Shown: positions 36,139 to 45,206, counted from the stretch's first letter. The stretch: DNA of 64,000 bases from JAGVPT01 sp963717445 (GCA_963717445.1 OY970334.1:62001-126000); one strand, 5' to 3'. Made by a program: numbers and translations. Notes: generated by a model not told the origin, from the letters alone.

Positions 36139-36251
36139 TATCATTTGAGACATCTGAAGAATAATTTCTCGCTAAGCCGCAAAGGCGCAAAGACCCTGAT
36201 TTGATTCATTTTGCGGTTTTGGGTCTTTGCGAAAGCCATGCTTTTGAAATT
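36139..36251. repeat. Dispersed CTTTGCG-type inverted repeat, copy 3
   Basis: It lies between the divergent bshB1 and xseA genes. TCTCGCTAAGCCGCAAAGGC on the left half and GGGTCTTTGCGAAAGCCATG on the right half can pair in part, and the copy contains TTGATTCATTTTGCGG. It aligns with copy 1 at 2101-2211 in the same orientation and with copy 2 at 5071-5165 as reverse complement. Here it occupies the probable promoter region of xseA. Confidence 0.7.
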
Positions 36252-36279
36252 CACACAATTAGAGTTATATTTACTCACT

Positions 36280-37491
36280 ATGCAGGAAGAAAAAAATATT
36301 GTTTCGGTCACTGAAATTACCCGGCGCATCAAGGGTGTTCTGGAAAGAGGGTTCAGCGAGATCTGGGTGCAAGGGGAGATCTCCAATTGCAAACTCCACA
36401 CTTCCGGGCATATGTATTTTACGTTAAAAGACGAAGGGGCGCAATTATCAGCAGTGATGTGGCGCAGCCGGGTTGCGCAACTCCTCTTCCGACCGAATGA
36501 TGGAATGAAGGTCATCGTTCGCGGCAATATTACTGTCTATGAACCGAGAGGTAATTACCAGATCGATTGTCTTCAGCTTCAGCCTGTTGGACAGGGGGAG
36601 CTGCAGCTCGCGTTCGAACGTCTCAAACAGAAATTGAGTGCGGAAGGATTATTTAGTGAAGATCATAAAAAACCTCTTCCAGCCTACCCACAAAAAATCG
36701 GAATCGTGACATCGCCGACCGGCGCCGCAATACAAGATATGTTGAACGTCCTGGCGCGGCGATTTCCCTCTCTAGAGGTCATTGTCGCGCCTGTGAAGGT
36801 ACAGGGAATTGGAGCTGCTGAAGAAATTGCGCAGGCAATTCAGGACCTCAACACATTACCCGACATTGACGTGATTATTGTCGGCAGAGGAGGCGGATCG
36901 CTGGAAGACCTGTGGGCGTTCAACGAAGAAATTGTGGCACGAGCGATCCACTCATCCAACATTCCAATTATCAGCGCGGTGGGACACGAGATTGATTTCA
37001 CCATTAGTGATTTTGTGGCAGACCTGCGTGCACCGACACCTTCTGCAGCCGCTGAATTGGTTGTAAAGGACCGAAATGAGATTATTGATATTCTGCGCAA
37101 TTTTTCCTATACTATTCAAAATCTCGTGGAAAGCAGAATTCAAGCCTCGAAGGATAAAGTTCATACACTAGTTGGAAGCTATTCTTTCAATAAACCGTTG
37201 GATTTGTTCCGCCAGCGAGGCCAAATGGTCGATGATTTAGAGCGCAGGCTCCATCAGATTATTGGCCATCGTTTGGTGATGGTTCGACAGCAAGCTGCAT
37301 CGTTTGCAAAAAGGATTCAATCTGTCGATCCCGAGTTGACTCTCAAGCGCGGCTACACGATTGTTTATCGCGATCAAAAAATTATTCCGGCAGCGGGACA
37401 AGTATCGGAAAAAGATCGTATCACCGTTAGATTTCATGATGGCAGCGCGGAATCAATCGTTGAGGCAGTCAGGAAAAAAGAAATGAGGTAA
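36280..37491 (+). CDS. xseA: Exodeoxyribonuclease VII large subunit
   Basis: Large subunit of ExoVII, which degrades single-stranded DNA. From the ATG at 36280 (MQEEKNIVSVTEITRR) the protein has 403 residues. An N-terminal OB-fold includes GFSEIWVQGEISNCKLHTSG, then the catalytic domain with PQKIGIVTSPTGAAIQD and DVIIVGRGGGSLEDLWAFNE. A coiled-coil C-terminal region ends in LKRGYTIVYRD. An upstream in-frame start at 36211 lies in the dispersed repeat and is rejected. xseB follows after 3 bp. Confidence 0.95.
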   Translation: MQEEKNIVSVTEITRRIKGVLERGFSEIWVQGEISNCKLHTSGHMYFTLKDEGAQLSAVMWRSRVAQLLFRPNDGMKVIVRGNITVYEPRGNYQIDCLQLQPVGQGELQLAFERLKQKLSAEGLFSEDHKKPLPAYPQKIGIVTSPTGAAIQDMLNVLARRFPSLEVIVAPVKVQGIGAAEEIAQAIQDLNTLPDIDVIIVGRGGGSLEDLWAFNEEIVARAIHSSNIPIISAVGHEIDFTISDFVADLRAPTPSAAAELVVKDRNEIIDILRNFSYTIQNLVESRIQASKDKVHTLVGSYSFNKPLDLFRQRGQMVDDLERRLHQIIGHRLVMVRQQAASFAKRIQSVDPELTLKRGYTIVYRDQKIIPAAGQVSEKDRITVRFHDGSAESIVEAVRKKEMR

Positions 37492-37494
37492 ACG

Positions 37495-37734
37495 ATGGCT
37501 CCACCGAAAAAAGAAACGTCGAAGCGGACGTTTGAGCAATCTCTTGCACGGCTCGAAAAGATTGTTGATTCTTTGGAGCAAGGGGAGACGCCGCTCGAAA
37601 GTGCCATTGCGTTGTATGAGGAGGGGATCGAGTTATCGAAAGAATGCATGGAGACGCTGTCGAAAGCGGAGCTGAAAGTCAAAAAACTCAGTAAAGATAT
37701 GAACAGTAAAATAGAGCTGATGGATTTTGAATAA
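37495..37734 (+). CDS. xseB: Exodeoxyribonuclease VII small subunit
   Basis: A 79-residue helical protein with the family signature FEQSLARLEKIVDSLEQGET and LESAIALYEEGIELSKEC. It binds the coiled-coil stalk of XseA. It sits three bases after xseA and eleven before dxs, the common xseA-xseB-dxs order. Confidence 0.95.
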   Translation: MAPPKKETSKRTFEQSLARLEKIVDSLEQGETPLESAIALYEEGIELSKECMETLSKAELKVKKLSKDMNSKIELMDFE

Positions 37735-37745
37735 GTGAGAAGATA

Positions 37746-39689
37746 ATGCCGGACGCACAAACAAAATTTTTTCATACGATTGACACACCTTCCGATCTGC
37801 GTAAATTGGAGGTAAAAGACCTTCGCACCCTTTCCAAAGAGATACGGGAATTTCTTGTCGACTCGATTTCGAAAACGGGAGGCCATCTTGGTGCAGGATT
37901 GGGCGCCGTCGAGCTTGCGGTTGCGCTTCATTATGTTTTCGATACACCGAAAGATAAATTGGTGTGGGACGTCGGGCACCAAGCATATCCCCACAAAATT
38001 CTTACCGGACGAAAAAGCCGCCTTCATACGATTCGCCAGTTGCACGGCATCAGCGGATTTTTACGACGCAGTGAAAGTGAATACGACACGTTCGGAGCCG
38101 GACACGCGAGTACCGCCATTTCTGCCGCGCTCGGCATTGCCACTGCACGTGATTTTAACCATGACAATTACAAAGTTGTCGCTATCGTTGGAGACGGATC
38201 GTTGACAGGAGGTATGGCGTACGAGGCGATGAATAACGCCGGGTTGCTCAAAAAAGATATGATCGTCATTCTCAACGACAATCGCATGATTTCTCTTTCG
38301 TCTGTTGCTCCAAACCTCTGGTCGTTTCACAATTATTTTGCCGAGGTGTTGACCCATCCAAGCTATAATAAATTCAAAGCGAACGTGTGGGATCTCACGG
38401 GCAAACTGGACACCTTCGGCGACCGCTTGCGTTCCGTTGCGCAAAATTTTGAGAAAGGATTGAAGGCAGTCGTAACGCCGGGAATGCTTTTCGAAGCCCT
38501 TGGCTTTCGGTATTTTGGCCCTTTTAACGGACACAACGTCGTAAAATTGGTCGAGATTCTACGGCATGTTAAAAACTTGAAAGGTCCGATCCTCATTCAT
38601 GCCATCACTGAAAAAGGGAAAGGGTACGGGCCTGCTGAAAGAGAAGCAACACGGCTCCATGGCGTGACCCCGTTCGACAAAGTGACCGGGATTTCTCCGA
38701 AGGTCCCTAATGCACCGCCTGCATTCACGTCGATTTTTGGAGAGGCTCTTGTCGAGATCTGCAGACAAAACCCGAAAGTTGTCGGCATTACTGCTGCGAT
38801 GCCGGACGGCACAGGATTGACAGCGTTGCAGAAAGCGATGCCCGAACGGTTCTTCGACGTGGGAATTGCAGAGCAACATGCGGTGACATTTGCTGCGGGA
38901 CTCGCTACGGAGGGCTATATTCCGGTGACGGCAATATATTCGACGTTTTTGCAGCGAGCGTTCGATCAAATTATTCATGATGTTGCTCTCCAGAATTTGC
39001 ATGTCGTGTTTGTTCTTGATAGAGGCGGTCTTGTCGGAGCCGACGGTCCAACTCACCATGGCGCCTTCGATTTGTCGTACTTGCGCTGTATCCCGGGCAT
39101 GGTGATTATGGCGCCGAAAGATGAAAGTGAATTGCGGGATATGCTTTTCACGGCAACCGAGTATCGCGGCGGCCCCATTGCCATGCGCTATCCCCGCGGC
39201 AATGCATTCGGAGTTCAGTTAAAGAAAGGTTTTGAGAAAATTGAAATCGGGAGAGGGGAAATCCTTCGGAGCGGCAACGACGTTGCAATTCTTTCGATTG
39301 GCACGATGGTCTACAACTCTCTTGCAGCCGCAGACCTGCTGGCAAAGGAAGGTATCCTTGCAGAAGTCGTAAATATGCGTTTCGCAAAACCGATCGACCG
39401 GGATCTTCTTGATCGCCTCGCGGGGAAATTTGACCGCATCGTGACGGTTGAAGAGAACACTGTTCACGGTGGTTTCGGCGCGGCAATTTTGGAAACACTT
39501 GCGTCCATGAACCATTCGGACGTACACGTTTATGTTCATGGAATTCCGGATAGTTTTATAGAACATGGAGCCCCCAACGAACTCCATCAAATCGTGAAGC
39601 TCGACCCGCGGGGAATTGCAAGTGTCGTCAAGGAATTTTGCGAGGCTCATCCGTCACACATCCGATCGGCGGCACGTCGTGCATTGTAA
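37746..39689 (+). CDS. dxs: 1-deoxy-D-xylulose-5-phosphate synthase
   Basis: Thiamine-diphosphate enzyme that condenses pyruvate and glyceraldehyde 3-phosphate, first step of the MEP isoprenoid pathway. At 647 residues it is full length. Landmarks are GGHLGAGLGAVELAVALHYV, WDVGHQAYPHKILTGR, the ThDP motif VGDGSLTGGMAYEAMNN (about 150), FDVGIAEQHAVTFAAGLA, and DRGGLVGADGPTHHGAFDL (about 420). It is the third gene of the xse-dxs operon. Confidence 0.96.
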   Translation: MPDAQTKFFHTIDTPSDLRKLEVKDLRTLSKEIREFLVDSISKTGGHLGAGLGAVELAVALHYVFDTPKDKLVWDVGHQAYPHKILTGRKSRLHTIRQLHGISGFLRRSESEYDTFGAGHASTAISAALGIATARDFNHDNYKVVAIVGDGSLTGGMAYEAMNNAGLLKKDMIVILNDNRMISLSSVAPNLWSFHNYFAEVLTHPSYNKFKANVWDLTGKLDTFGDRLRSVAQNFEKGLKAVVTPGMLFEALGFRYFGPFNGHNVVKLVEILRHVKNLKGPILIHAITEKGKGYGPAEREATRLHGVTPFDKVTGISPKVPNAPPAFTSIFGEALVEICRQNPKVVGITAAMPDGTGLTALQKAMPERFFDVGIAEQHAVTFAAGLATEGYIPVTAIYSTFLQRAFDQIIHDVALQNLHVVFVLDRGGLVGADGPTHHGAFDLSYLRCIPGMVIMAPKDESELRDMLFTATEYRGGPIAMRYPRGNAFGVQLKKGFEKIEIGRGEILRSGNDVAILSIGTMVYNSLAAADLLAKEGILAEVVNMRFAKPIDRDLLDRLAGKFDRIVTVEENTVHGGFGAAILETLASMNHSDVHVYVHGIPDSFIEHGAPNELHQIVKLDPRGIASVVKEFCEAHPSHIRSAARRAL

Positions 39690-39718
39690 GTAACGTCTGC
39701 TAAAATTTATTGCCAACA

Positions 39719-40723
39719 ATGGAAAAAGCAAAAATTGGTATTGTTGGATTAGGCTGGATTGCACAAGTCTTTCACCTTCCTATTCTCACCAAAATTCCCG
39801 ATGCCACAATATCGTGCGTATGCGATAAAGAAAGAGCACGCGCGCGAGCGCTGGCGGAAAAGTACGGCATTAAACGCTATTATTCAGACGTGCAGGAAAT
39901 GCTTCGGACGGAAGAACTTGATGCCGTCGATATTTGCGCCACCACGAATGCGCATAAAGAAATCGCGCTCGCATGCCTCGACGCGAAGAAAGATATTTTT
40001 GTGGAGAAGCCGATCGCCCGAAAATATCTTGAAGCCGTTGCCATCGCCGATGCCGCTAAAAAGGTTAAGAAAAAGGTTATGGTCGGAATGAACAACCGTT
40101 TTCGCCCGGACACAATGATCCTGCGGAGTTTCGTGGAAAACAACGACCTGGGAGAAGTCTTTTACATCAAAGCAGGATGGTTGAAGAAACTGACCGACCA
40201 TAGCAGTTGGATGGGACATAAAGACAAATCCGGCGGAGGAGTATTCCTCGACCTCGGCATTGTGATGCTTGATCTTGCGTTATGGATGATCGGCTACCCC
40301 GAGGTGAAGCGCGTTGATTCCTCCACATATTCCCATGCAACCCCCGGTGTTGAAGATTCGGCCGCTGTTTTTTTGTTCATGAAGAACGGTGCAACCATCA
40401 CGATTGAAGTGAGCTGGAGCTTTTATATCGAAAACGAGCTCTTCTATTGCAACATCTATGGCGATAAAGGAAGTGCAAAGCTGAATCCGCTAAAAATCCA
40501 TCGTGAAATGCACGGAAGCATCGTCAATGTTACTCCGGGCAAGATTGATGACATCCAAAACCTATTTCGGCGATCGTACGAAAATGAATTGAAACATTTT
40601 GTAGGGGCCGTTCGTGGCATCCATCAGGTTATTTCTACTGCAGATGAAGCGGTGCTGCGCATGCGGATTGTCGATGCAATCTATAAATCAGCGGCAAAAA
40701 GAAAAGAGATCTATTTTAAATAA
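39719..40723 (+). CDS. Gfo/Idh/MocA family NAD(P)-dependent oxidoreductase
   Basis: A 334-residue two-domain oxidoreductase. The Rossmann motif IGIVGLGWIAQVFHLP is at the N-terminus, followed by VDICATTNAHKEIALACL and the conserved EKPIARKYLEA with the catalytic-region Lys. The C-terminal alpha/beta domain begins near GEVFYIKAGWLKK and includes GGGVFLDLGIVMLDLALW. Substrates in this family are mostly sugars or inositols, but the substrate here cannot be named. The ATG at 39719 is preferred to an in-frame TTG at 39710. The 85 bp gap before ribD contains the weak inverted repeat GACATCA/TGATGTC (40742-40779). Confidence 0.9.
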   Translation: MEKAKIGIVGLGWIAQVFHLPILTKIPDATISCVCDKERARARALAEKYGIKRYYSDVQEMLRTEELDAVDICATTNAHKEIALACLDAKKDIFVEKPIARKYLEAVAIADAAKKVKKKVMVGMNNRFRPDTMILRSFVENNDLGEVFYIKAGWLKKLTDHSSWMGHKDKSGGGVFLDLGIVMLDLALWMIGYPEVKRVDSSTYSHATPGVEDSAAVFLFMKNGATITIEVSWSFYIENELFYCNIYGDKGSAKLNPLKIHREMHGSIVNVTPGKIDDIQNLFRRSYENELKHFVGAVRGIHQVISTADEAVLRMRIVDAIYKSAAKRKEIYFK

Positions 40724-40808
40724 TACCACGAAAAAGGTTGTGAAGACATCATGGATTGGCTGCGAAAGCACCCGTGATGTCTATTTAGTTTTACTGCGGG
40801 ATTGATGC

Positions 40809-41906
40809 ATGAGTGGCCGAGAAGATGAGAAATGGATGCGTGAGTGTTTCGCACTGGCAAAGAAGGGAGCAGGCAGTGTCAGCCCAAATCCTCTTGTCGG
40901 TGCAATAATTGTCCTCGGGGAGAGCGTGCTCGGAAAAGGGTATCATCGAAAATTTGGAGAGGCACATGCCGAAGTCGTTGCAATGAACAACGCGCTCGAA
41001 CGTCACCCATCCATCCGGGGGGCCACATTATACGTAAATCTAGAACCGTGTGTACATCACGGCAAAACCCCCCCCTGTGTTGAGGCAATTATCGCTCAAG
41101 GAATTCTCAAAGTTGTAGCGGCCATGAAAGACCCGAACCCTCTCGTGGCGGGAAAGGGATTCGCTGCTCTTCGCAAGGCGGGGGTGAAAGTTGTTTCTGG
41201 TATGCTAGGGAATGAGGCGGAGAGGCTCAACGAAAAATTCATTAAGTATATTACAACGGGTATTCCATTTGTAGCGCTGAAAGTTGCACGGACAAGCGAT
41301 GGATTCATCGCAAAGAAGGACGGCTCATCGAAATGGATATCGACAAAGGCCTCCCGCACGATTGCCCATCGGCTTCGCTCGGAATACGATGCAGTGCTTG
41401 TCGGCGCAGGCACGGCCATGGCGGACAATCCGAAGCTGACTGTTCGCAATGTCAAAGGAAGGAACCCCATCAGAGTGTTGGTCGACGGAAAACTTCGGAC
41501 TCCCATTGAATCAACGATGTTCAATGACAAATACCGGGAGCGCACGATCGTACTTACCGGCAGGCCAAGGCCCCAAAAAGTAAGAGCCTTCAAGCGTAGG
41601 AAAGTTCAAGTGATATCGATGAAAAACATGAGGGGCGTTATTTCAGTGCGCGACATACTCACCGTGCTTGCCGGAAAAGGCATCGCCGCTCTTCTTGTGG
41701 AAGGGGGGCAATCGATGTACCGGCAATTTTTGAAAGCGAAAGCGGCTGATAAGATATATCTTTTTACTTCCCGAAAGAAATTTGGTGAGGGCATCTCTGC
41801 ATTTGACGGCGTAGATTCTCGTTTTACGATTAACCACGAAAAGGTTAAAAATATTGACGGAGACAGTTTTATTGAAGGGAAGTTAACATATCGAAAAGGA
41901 GAATAG
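40809..41906 (+). CDS. ribD: Bifunctional diaminohydroxyphosphoribosylaminopyrimidine deaminase / reductase
   Basis: Catalyses the deamination and reduction steps after GTP cyclohydrolase II in riboflavin synthesis. The N-terminal deaminase (about 1-145) has zinc ligands in HAEVVAMN and EPCVHHGKTPPC. The C-terminal reductase (about 148-365) has VALKVARTSDGFIAKKDGSS, DAVLVGAGTAMADNP and LLVEGGQSMYRQFL. At 365 residues it is standard length. ribE lies two genes downstream with a beta-lactamase-like gene between. No FMN riboswitch signature is present upstream. Confidence 0.94.
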   Translation: MSGREDEKWMRECFALAKKGAGSVSPNPLVGAIIVLGESVLGKGYHRKFGEAHAEVVAMNNALERHPSIRGATLYVNLEPCVHHGKTPPCVEAIIAQGILKVVAAMKDPNPLVAGKGFAALRKAGVKVVSGMLGNEAERLNEKFIKYITTGIPFVALKVARTSDGFIAKKDGSSKWISTKASRTIAHRLRSEYDAVLVGAGTAMADNPKLTVRNVKGRNPIRVLVDGKLRTPIESTMFNDKYRERTIVLTGRPRPQKVRAFKRRKVQVISMKNMRGVISVRDILTVLAGKGIAALLVEGGQSMYRQFLKAKAADKIYLFTSRKKFGEGISAFDGVDSRFTINHEKVKNIDGDSFIEGKLTYRKGE

Positions 41907-41907
41907 C

Positions 41908-42798
41908 TTGAGCATAGCCGTCCTGTTGTTATTATTGTTTCCCCTTTCAACTGCGAGCGCGAAACCGCACCGGGTAACAATACAGGACGCTGAGAAAAGA
42001 ATTGATTCGGTCATCAACGCAACCGAAGGAAAGTTTGCCGTTGCGTTTGTAGATTTACAAACGGGAAATACGTTATACCGCCATGCAAATGAAAAATTTC
42101 AAGCCGCAAGCACGATAAAGACGCCCGTGATGATAGAAGTCTTCAATCAGGCGCGAAAGGGAAAATTTGCACTTGACGACTCTCTGGATATCGTCAACGA
42201 ATTCACCAGTATTGTGGACGGGAGCAAATATTCTCTTGCGATATCGAGCGACAGCGATGATGGCCTCTATTCTCGAATCGGGAAGAAGGAGCAAATTCGC
42301 GTGCTGGTTTTTCACATGATCACCGTGAGCAGCAATCTTGCGGCAAACCTCCTCATTCAAAAAGTGGGGACTAAAAATATTCAGCGCACGATGAAAGCGC
42401 TCGGGGTTGGCGATATCCACGTGTTGAGGTGCGTTGAAGACGACAAGGCCTTTCTAACGGGAAAAAACAATACAGTAACGGCGAAGTCTTTGGCAATGTT
42501 GTACATACAGCTTGCAAGAAAGAGCATTCTAAGCAGAAAAGCCTCGGGAGAAATGCTCGATATTCTTCTCGAGCAAAAATTCAGAAATATGATTCCGGCA
42601 AAGCTGCCTGCGTCTCTCAATATAGCTCACAAAACCGGGAGCAGCCCGGGGGTCCAGCATGATTCCGGAATTATTTACCTCCCTGATGGACGAAAATACG
42701 TGCTGGTCGTTCTTTCAAAAAACTTACGAGAACAAAAAAGCGGTAGCAACGCCATTGCTGAAATTTCTAAAATTATCTTTGACTATGAGACAAACTAA
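41908..42798 (+). CDS. Class A beta-lactamase-like serine hydrolase
   Basis: An exported 296-residue protein with TTG start one base after the ribD stop. The signal peptide is SIAVLLLLLFPLSTASA. The three penicillin-recognising motifs are present: Ser68-x-x-Lys71 (AASTIKTPVM), SSN in ITVSSNLAANLL (about 136), and KTG in AHKTGSSPGVQHDSG (about 246). The SDN motif is SSN here. It may be a true beta-lactamase or a related periplasmic peptidase/hydrolase; the sequence does not decide. It sits inside the riboflavin cluster, tightly spaced to ribE (2 bp), which is unexpected and probably reflects operon packing only. Confidence 0.88.
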   Translation: MSIAVLLLLLFPLSTASAKPHRVTIQDAEKRIDSVINATEGKFAVAFVDLQTGNTLYRHANEKFQAASTIKTPVMIEVFNQARKGKFALDDSLDIVNEFTSIVDGSKYSLAISSDSDDGLYSRIGKKEQIRVLVFHMITVSSNLAANLLIQKVGTKNIQRTMKALGVGDIHVLRCVEDDKAFLTGKNNTVTAKSLAMLYIQLARKSILSRKASGEMLDILLEQKFRNMIPAKLPASLNIAHKTGSSPGVQHDSGIIYLPDGRKYVLVVLSKNLREQKSGSNAIAEISKIIFDYETN

Positions 42799-42800
42799 TT

Positions 42801-43391
42801 ATGTTTACGGGAATCATTGAGCAAGTCGGTCGAGTCTGTTCCGTTCGAAAACAGGATGATGGAGTTCAATTTGACATTGAATCGAAGGCCATACTCTCGG
42901 GCCTAAAGATCGATAACAGCATTGCAGTCAATGGAACGTGCCTGACGATTGTGAGGCGAAAGCAGAAAATTTTTACTGTTGATGCCGTGAAAGAAACATT
43001 GAGCAAAACGAATTTGGGGAGACTGGATGTCGGAAGCCGCGTCAATCTTGAAAGGGCAGTGTCGTTGAACCAGCGCCTGGGCGGGCATCTTGTTCAGGGC
43101 CATGTAGATACGACCGGCACCGTTCTGAAGCGCACGGCGTTGAAAACGAGCTGGATGTTTGCGATCCATTTTCCAAAAAAATTTCGGAAATACCTCATCC
43201 CGGTCGGCTCAATCTCCGTTGACGGCGTGAGCTTGACTGTTGCCAGGCTGCACGCCGATCAGTTTGAAGTCGCGATCATACCGTTTACCTATCAACACAC
43301 GATCTTTCACGACTACAAAATCGACTCAACGGTAAACCTTGAGTTTGACCTCATCGGAAAATATATTGAATCGTTACTCAACGAAAAATGA
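42801..43391 (+). CDS. ribE: Riboflavin synthase, alpha subunit
   Basis: Dismutates two 6,7-dimethyl-8-ribityllumazine molecules to riboflavin. The 196-residue protein has the two tandem lumazine-binding barrels of the family: the first starts MFTGIIEQVGRV and includes NSIAVNGTCLTIV; the second starts LGGHLVQGHVDTTGTV and includes GSISVDGVSLTVA. The length is typical. Confidence 0.95.
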   Translation: MFTGIIEQVGRVCSVRKQDDGVQFDIESKAILSGLKIDNSIAVNGTCLTIVRRKQKIFTVDAVKETLSKTNLGRLDVGSRVNLERAVSLNQRLGGHLVQGHVDTTGTVLKRTALKTSWMFAIHFPKKFRKYLIPVGSISVDGVSLTVARLHADQFEVAIIPFTYQHTIFHDYKIDSTVNLEFDLIGKYIESLLNEK

Positions 43392-43446
43392 AATGTCCAT
43401 TTCTCTTGCCCTTGGCGGCCTCCTATGAACTTTCAACAAAAAAAAT

Positions 43447-44211
43447 ATGAAGGATATCTTTCGGTCTAAGGTCACCAGGATCATTCTGTGGAGTTTTGCA
43501 GGACTTTTTGCCGTTGTTCTCATTCTCGACAACATTGTTCTTCCATGGTATGTGAATCACGGCGGCACGCTTGCTGTTCCCGACGTTGTCGGAATGCAGG
43601 AAGCAGATGCCGATCGCTTATTGGATTCGCTGATGCTCGTACCGCGGAAAGGAGAGGTGCGCCCGGATAAAGACTATCCCGAAGGATATGTCGTTGCCCA
43701 AAACCCGGTTCCCATGCAGATCGTGAAACCTCATCGTCGAATTTATTTGACAATCAGCGGAGGCGAGCAGCTCGCTGTCGTTCCCGATTTGAAGGGGCGC
43801 TCTCTTCGCGACACAAAATTTGCACTAGACCGCTCCGGGTTGAAGCTCGGTGCCGTAGTGCGGCAGATTTCAAAGGAGTTTCCCGAAGGGACAATCATTT
43901 CCCAGGACATCGCTTCGGGTGCAAAAATTAAGCACGGCTCGTACATTGGCGTAACGGAGAGTATGGGGGAGTCAGTGGATAGCCTTGTTGTTCCAAACGT
44001 CATCGGAAAAACCTTGAACGATGCGCAGAAAATTTTAGTCCAAAAAGGATTTAAAACCGGAAACATTACTTATCAACCGAATGCCGACCTTCTCCCCAAT
44101 ACGGTGATTGGACAGCTTCCCCGTGCAGGCGATGTTATGAATTTCGGCAAACCCATAGACCTTTTCATTGCTCAAGCGCCGGATAAAAAAAGAGCCGTGG
44201 AGGAACATTAG
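43447..44211 (+). CDS. Membrane-anchored protein with three PASTA domains
   Basis: A short cytoplasmic N-terminus, one transmembrane helix (about 11-32), then three PASTA repeats of about 68 residues starting LAVPDVVGMQEADADRLLDS, LAVVPDLKGRSLRDTKFALD and LVVPNVIGKTLNDAQKILVQ. Each has the usual DYPEGYVVAQNPVP-type second half. PASTA domains bind peptidoglycan fragments or beta-lactams in Ser/Thr kinases and PBPs. Here there is no kinase or transpeptidase domain, so the protein is a stand-alone periplasmic sensor or scaffold. Its stop directly abuts the rpe start. Confidence 0.9.
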   Translation: MKDIFRSKVTRIILWSFAGLFAVVLILDNIVLPWYVNHGGTLAVPDVVGMQEADADRLLDSLMLVPRKGEVRPDKDYPEGYVVAQNPVPMQIVKPHRRIYLTISGGEQLAVVPDLKGRSLRDTKFALDRSGLKLGAVVRQISKEFPEGTIISQDIASGAKIKHGSYIGVTESMGESVDSLVVPNVIGKTLNDAQKILVQKGFKTGNITYQPNADLLPNTVIGQLPRAGDVMNFGKPIDLFIAQAPDKKRAVEEH

Positions 44212-44949
44212 ATGGCTTTTAATAAAAATCGGGTTTTGATCGCGCCATCAATTCTTGCTGCGGACTTTGGACATTTAGCAAGTCAAATCGCAGCGGTAGA
44301 GAAAGCGGGCGCCGATTTGCTCCATTTGGATATCATGGACGGTCATTTTGTTCCAAACATTAGTTTTGGCCCTGCAATTGTCCAAACGGTTCGCAGCCTG
44401 ACTAGCCTGCCATTGGATACGCATTTAATGATCGAGAACCCTGATCTTTATCTCAAAGAGTTCCAGAAAAGTGGAGCGACAAATTTAATCGTCCATGTGG
44501 AAGTATGCCGCCACTTACGAGCAACGATCTTGGCAATTCGGAAATTAGGAATGAATCCTGGAGTGAGTTTGAAACCGGCAACCCCACTTTCTGCGCTTGA
44601 AAATATTTTAGCCAACGTCGATGCCGTATTGGTGATGTCGGTGAATCCCGGATTCGGCGGTCAAAAATTCCTTCCTCAAAGCATAGAAAGGATTAGAGAG
44701 CTGAAAAAGACCGTTTCATCGCGCGGATTGAAAATTAGGATTGAAGTAGACGGCGGCATTGACCAGAATAATGCTGCAATGCTTGTGCGCGCGGGTGCAG
44801 ATGTTTTGGTTTCGGGGACGGCAATTTTCGGGTCGAATGATGTAGGCAAATCGATCGCTGGGCTTAGAAACAGCATAGCTGAAAAAGACTCAGTCAAAAA
44901 AATAAAGATTCGGAGAATGCCGATGAAAAAGTACAGTGACACTACATAA
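44212..44949 (+). CDS. rpe: Ribulose-phosphate 3-epimerase
   Basis: Interconverts ribulose 5-phosphate and xylulose 5-phosphate in the pentose phosphate pathway. TIM-barrel motifs are APSILAADFGHL, LLHLDIMDGHFVPNISFGP, LMSVNPGFGGQ-like VLVMSVNPGFGGQKFLP, and IEVDGGIDQNNA. Metal-binding His and Asp residues of the family are in place. A basic C-terminal tail of about 20 residues (after NSIAEKD) extends beyond the usual end. The ATG follows the PASTA gene stop with no gap. A strong terminator follows. Confidence 0.95.
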   Translation: MAFNKNRVLIAPSILAADFGHLASQIAAVEKAGADLLHLDIMDGHFVPNISFGPAIVQTVRSLTSLPLDTHLMIENPDLYLKEFQKSGATNLIVHVEVCRHLRATILAIRKLGMNPGVSLKPATPLSALENILANVDAVLVMSVNPGFGGQKFLPQSIERIRELKKTVSSRGLKIRIEVDGGIDQNNAAMLVRAGADVLVSGTAIFGSNDVGKSIAGLRNSIAEKDSVKKIKIRRMPMKKYSDTT

Positions 44950-44971
44950 AGAAATGTTTTTATAGCATGAC

Positions 44972-45034
44972 AACAGCCTGCACCTCGGCTGTTTCTCAAG
45001 TAAAAGCCGCTCCGCTACAAGGAGCGGCTTTTTT
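44972..45034 (+). terminator. Rho-independent terminator after rpe
   Basis: AAGCCGCTCC (45004-45013) pairs perfectly with GGAGCGGCTT (45021-45030), followed by TTTTTT. A smaller hairpin ACAGCC/GGCTGT at 44973-44992 lies just before it. It separates the riboflavin/PASTA/rpe operon from the nitrogen island. Confidence 0.88.
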
Positions 45035-45102
45035 ATTGAATTGCCGAAAGTGCGCTTGACTTAATTAATTAAGGAATTATTTACAATAACATTAAAAAGT
45101 AC

Positions 45103-45137
45103 TTGACATATGGAAAATATACGTTATATTATAACGT
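45103..45137 (+). promoter_or_regulatory. Promoter of the first PII gene with palindromic operator over the -10
   Basis: TTGACA at 45103-45108 is followed after 16 or 18 bases by TATATT/TATTAT. The -10 lies within a perfect inverted repeat ACGTTATA-T-TATAACGT (45121-45137). The half-site ATAACGT resembles ATAACTT in the palindrome at the second PII promoter (52550-52568), suggesting a shared regulator. Confidence 0.65.
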
Positions 45138-45143
45138 ACTGAA

Positions 45144-45206
45144 ACGATCGCAGTATAAAAGGGCGAATAGGTCCCAAAGTTGTTCCTTTTTGAGCGGTGC
45201 GATCGT
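45144..45206 (+). promoter_or_regulatory. Structured 5' leader upstream of the first PII gene
   Basis: A perfect nine-base stem ACGATCGCA (45144-45152) / TGCGATCGT (45198-45206) encloses 45 bases that include GGGCGAATAGGTCCC. It lies just after the predicted promoter, so it would form at the 5' end of the transcript. The leader continues about 140 bases to the PII start. It contains a strong AGGAG (45269-45273) before a tiny frame MPMID-stop (45274-45291). No known riboswitch class fits. Confidence 0.5.

Noticed and set aside
40724..40808. FMN riboswitch upstream of ribD
   Set aside because: Only 85 bases are available and none of the conserved RFN elements is present; only a weak GACATCA/TGATGTC inverted repeat is seen.
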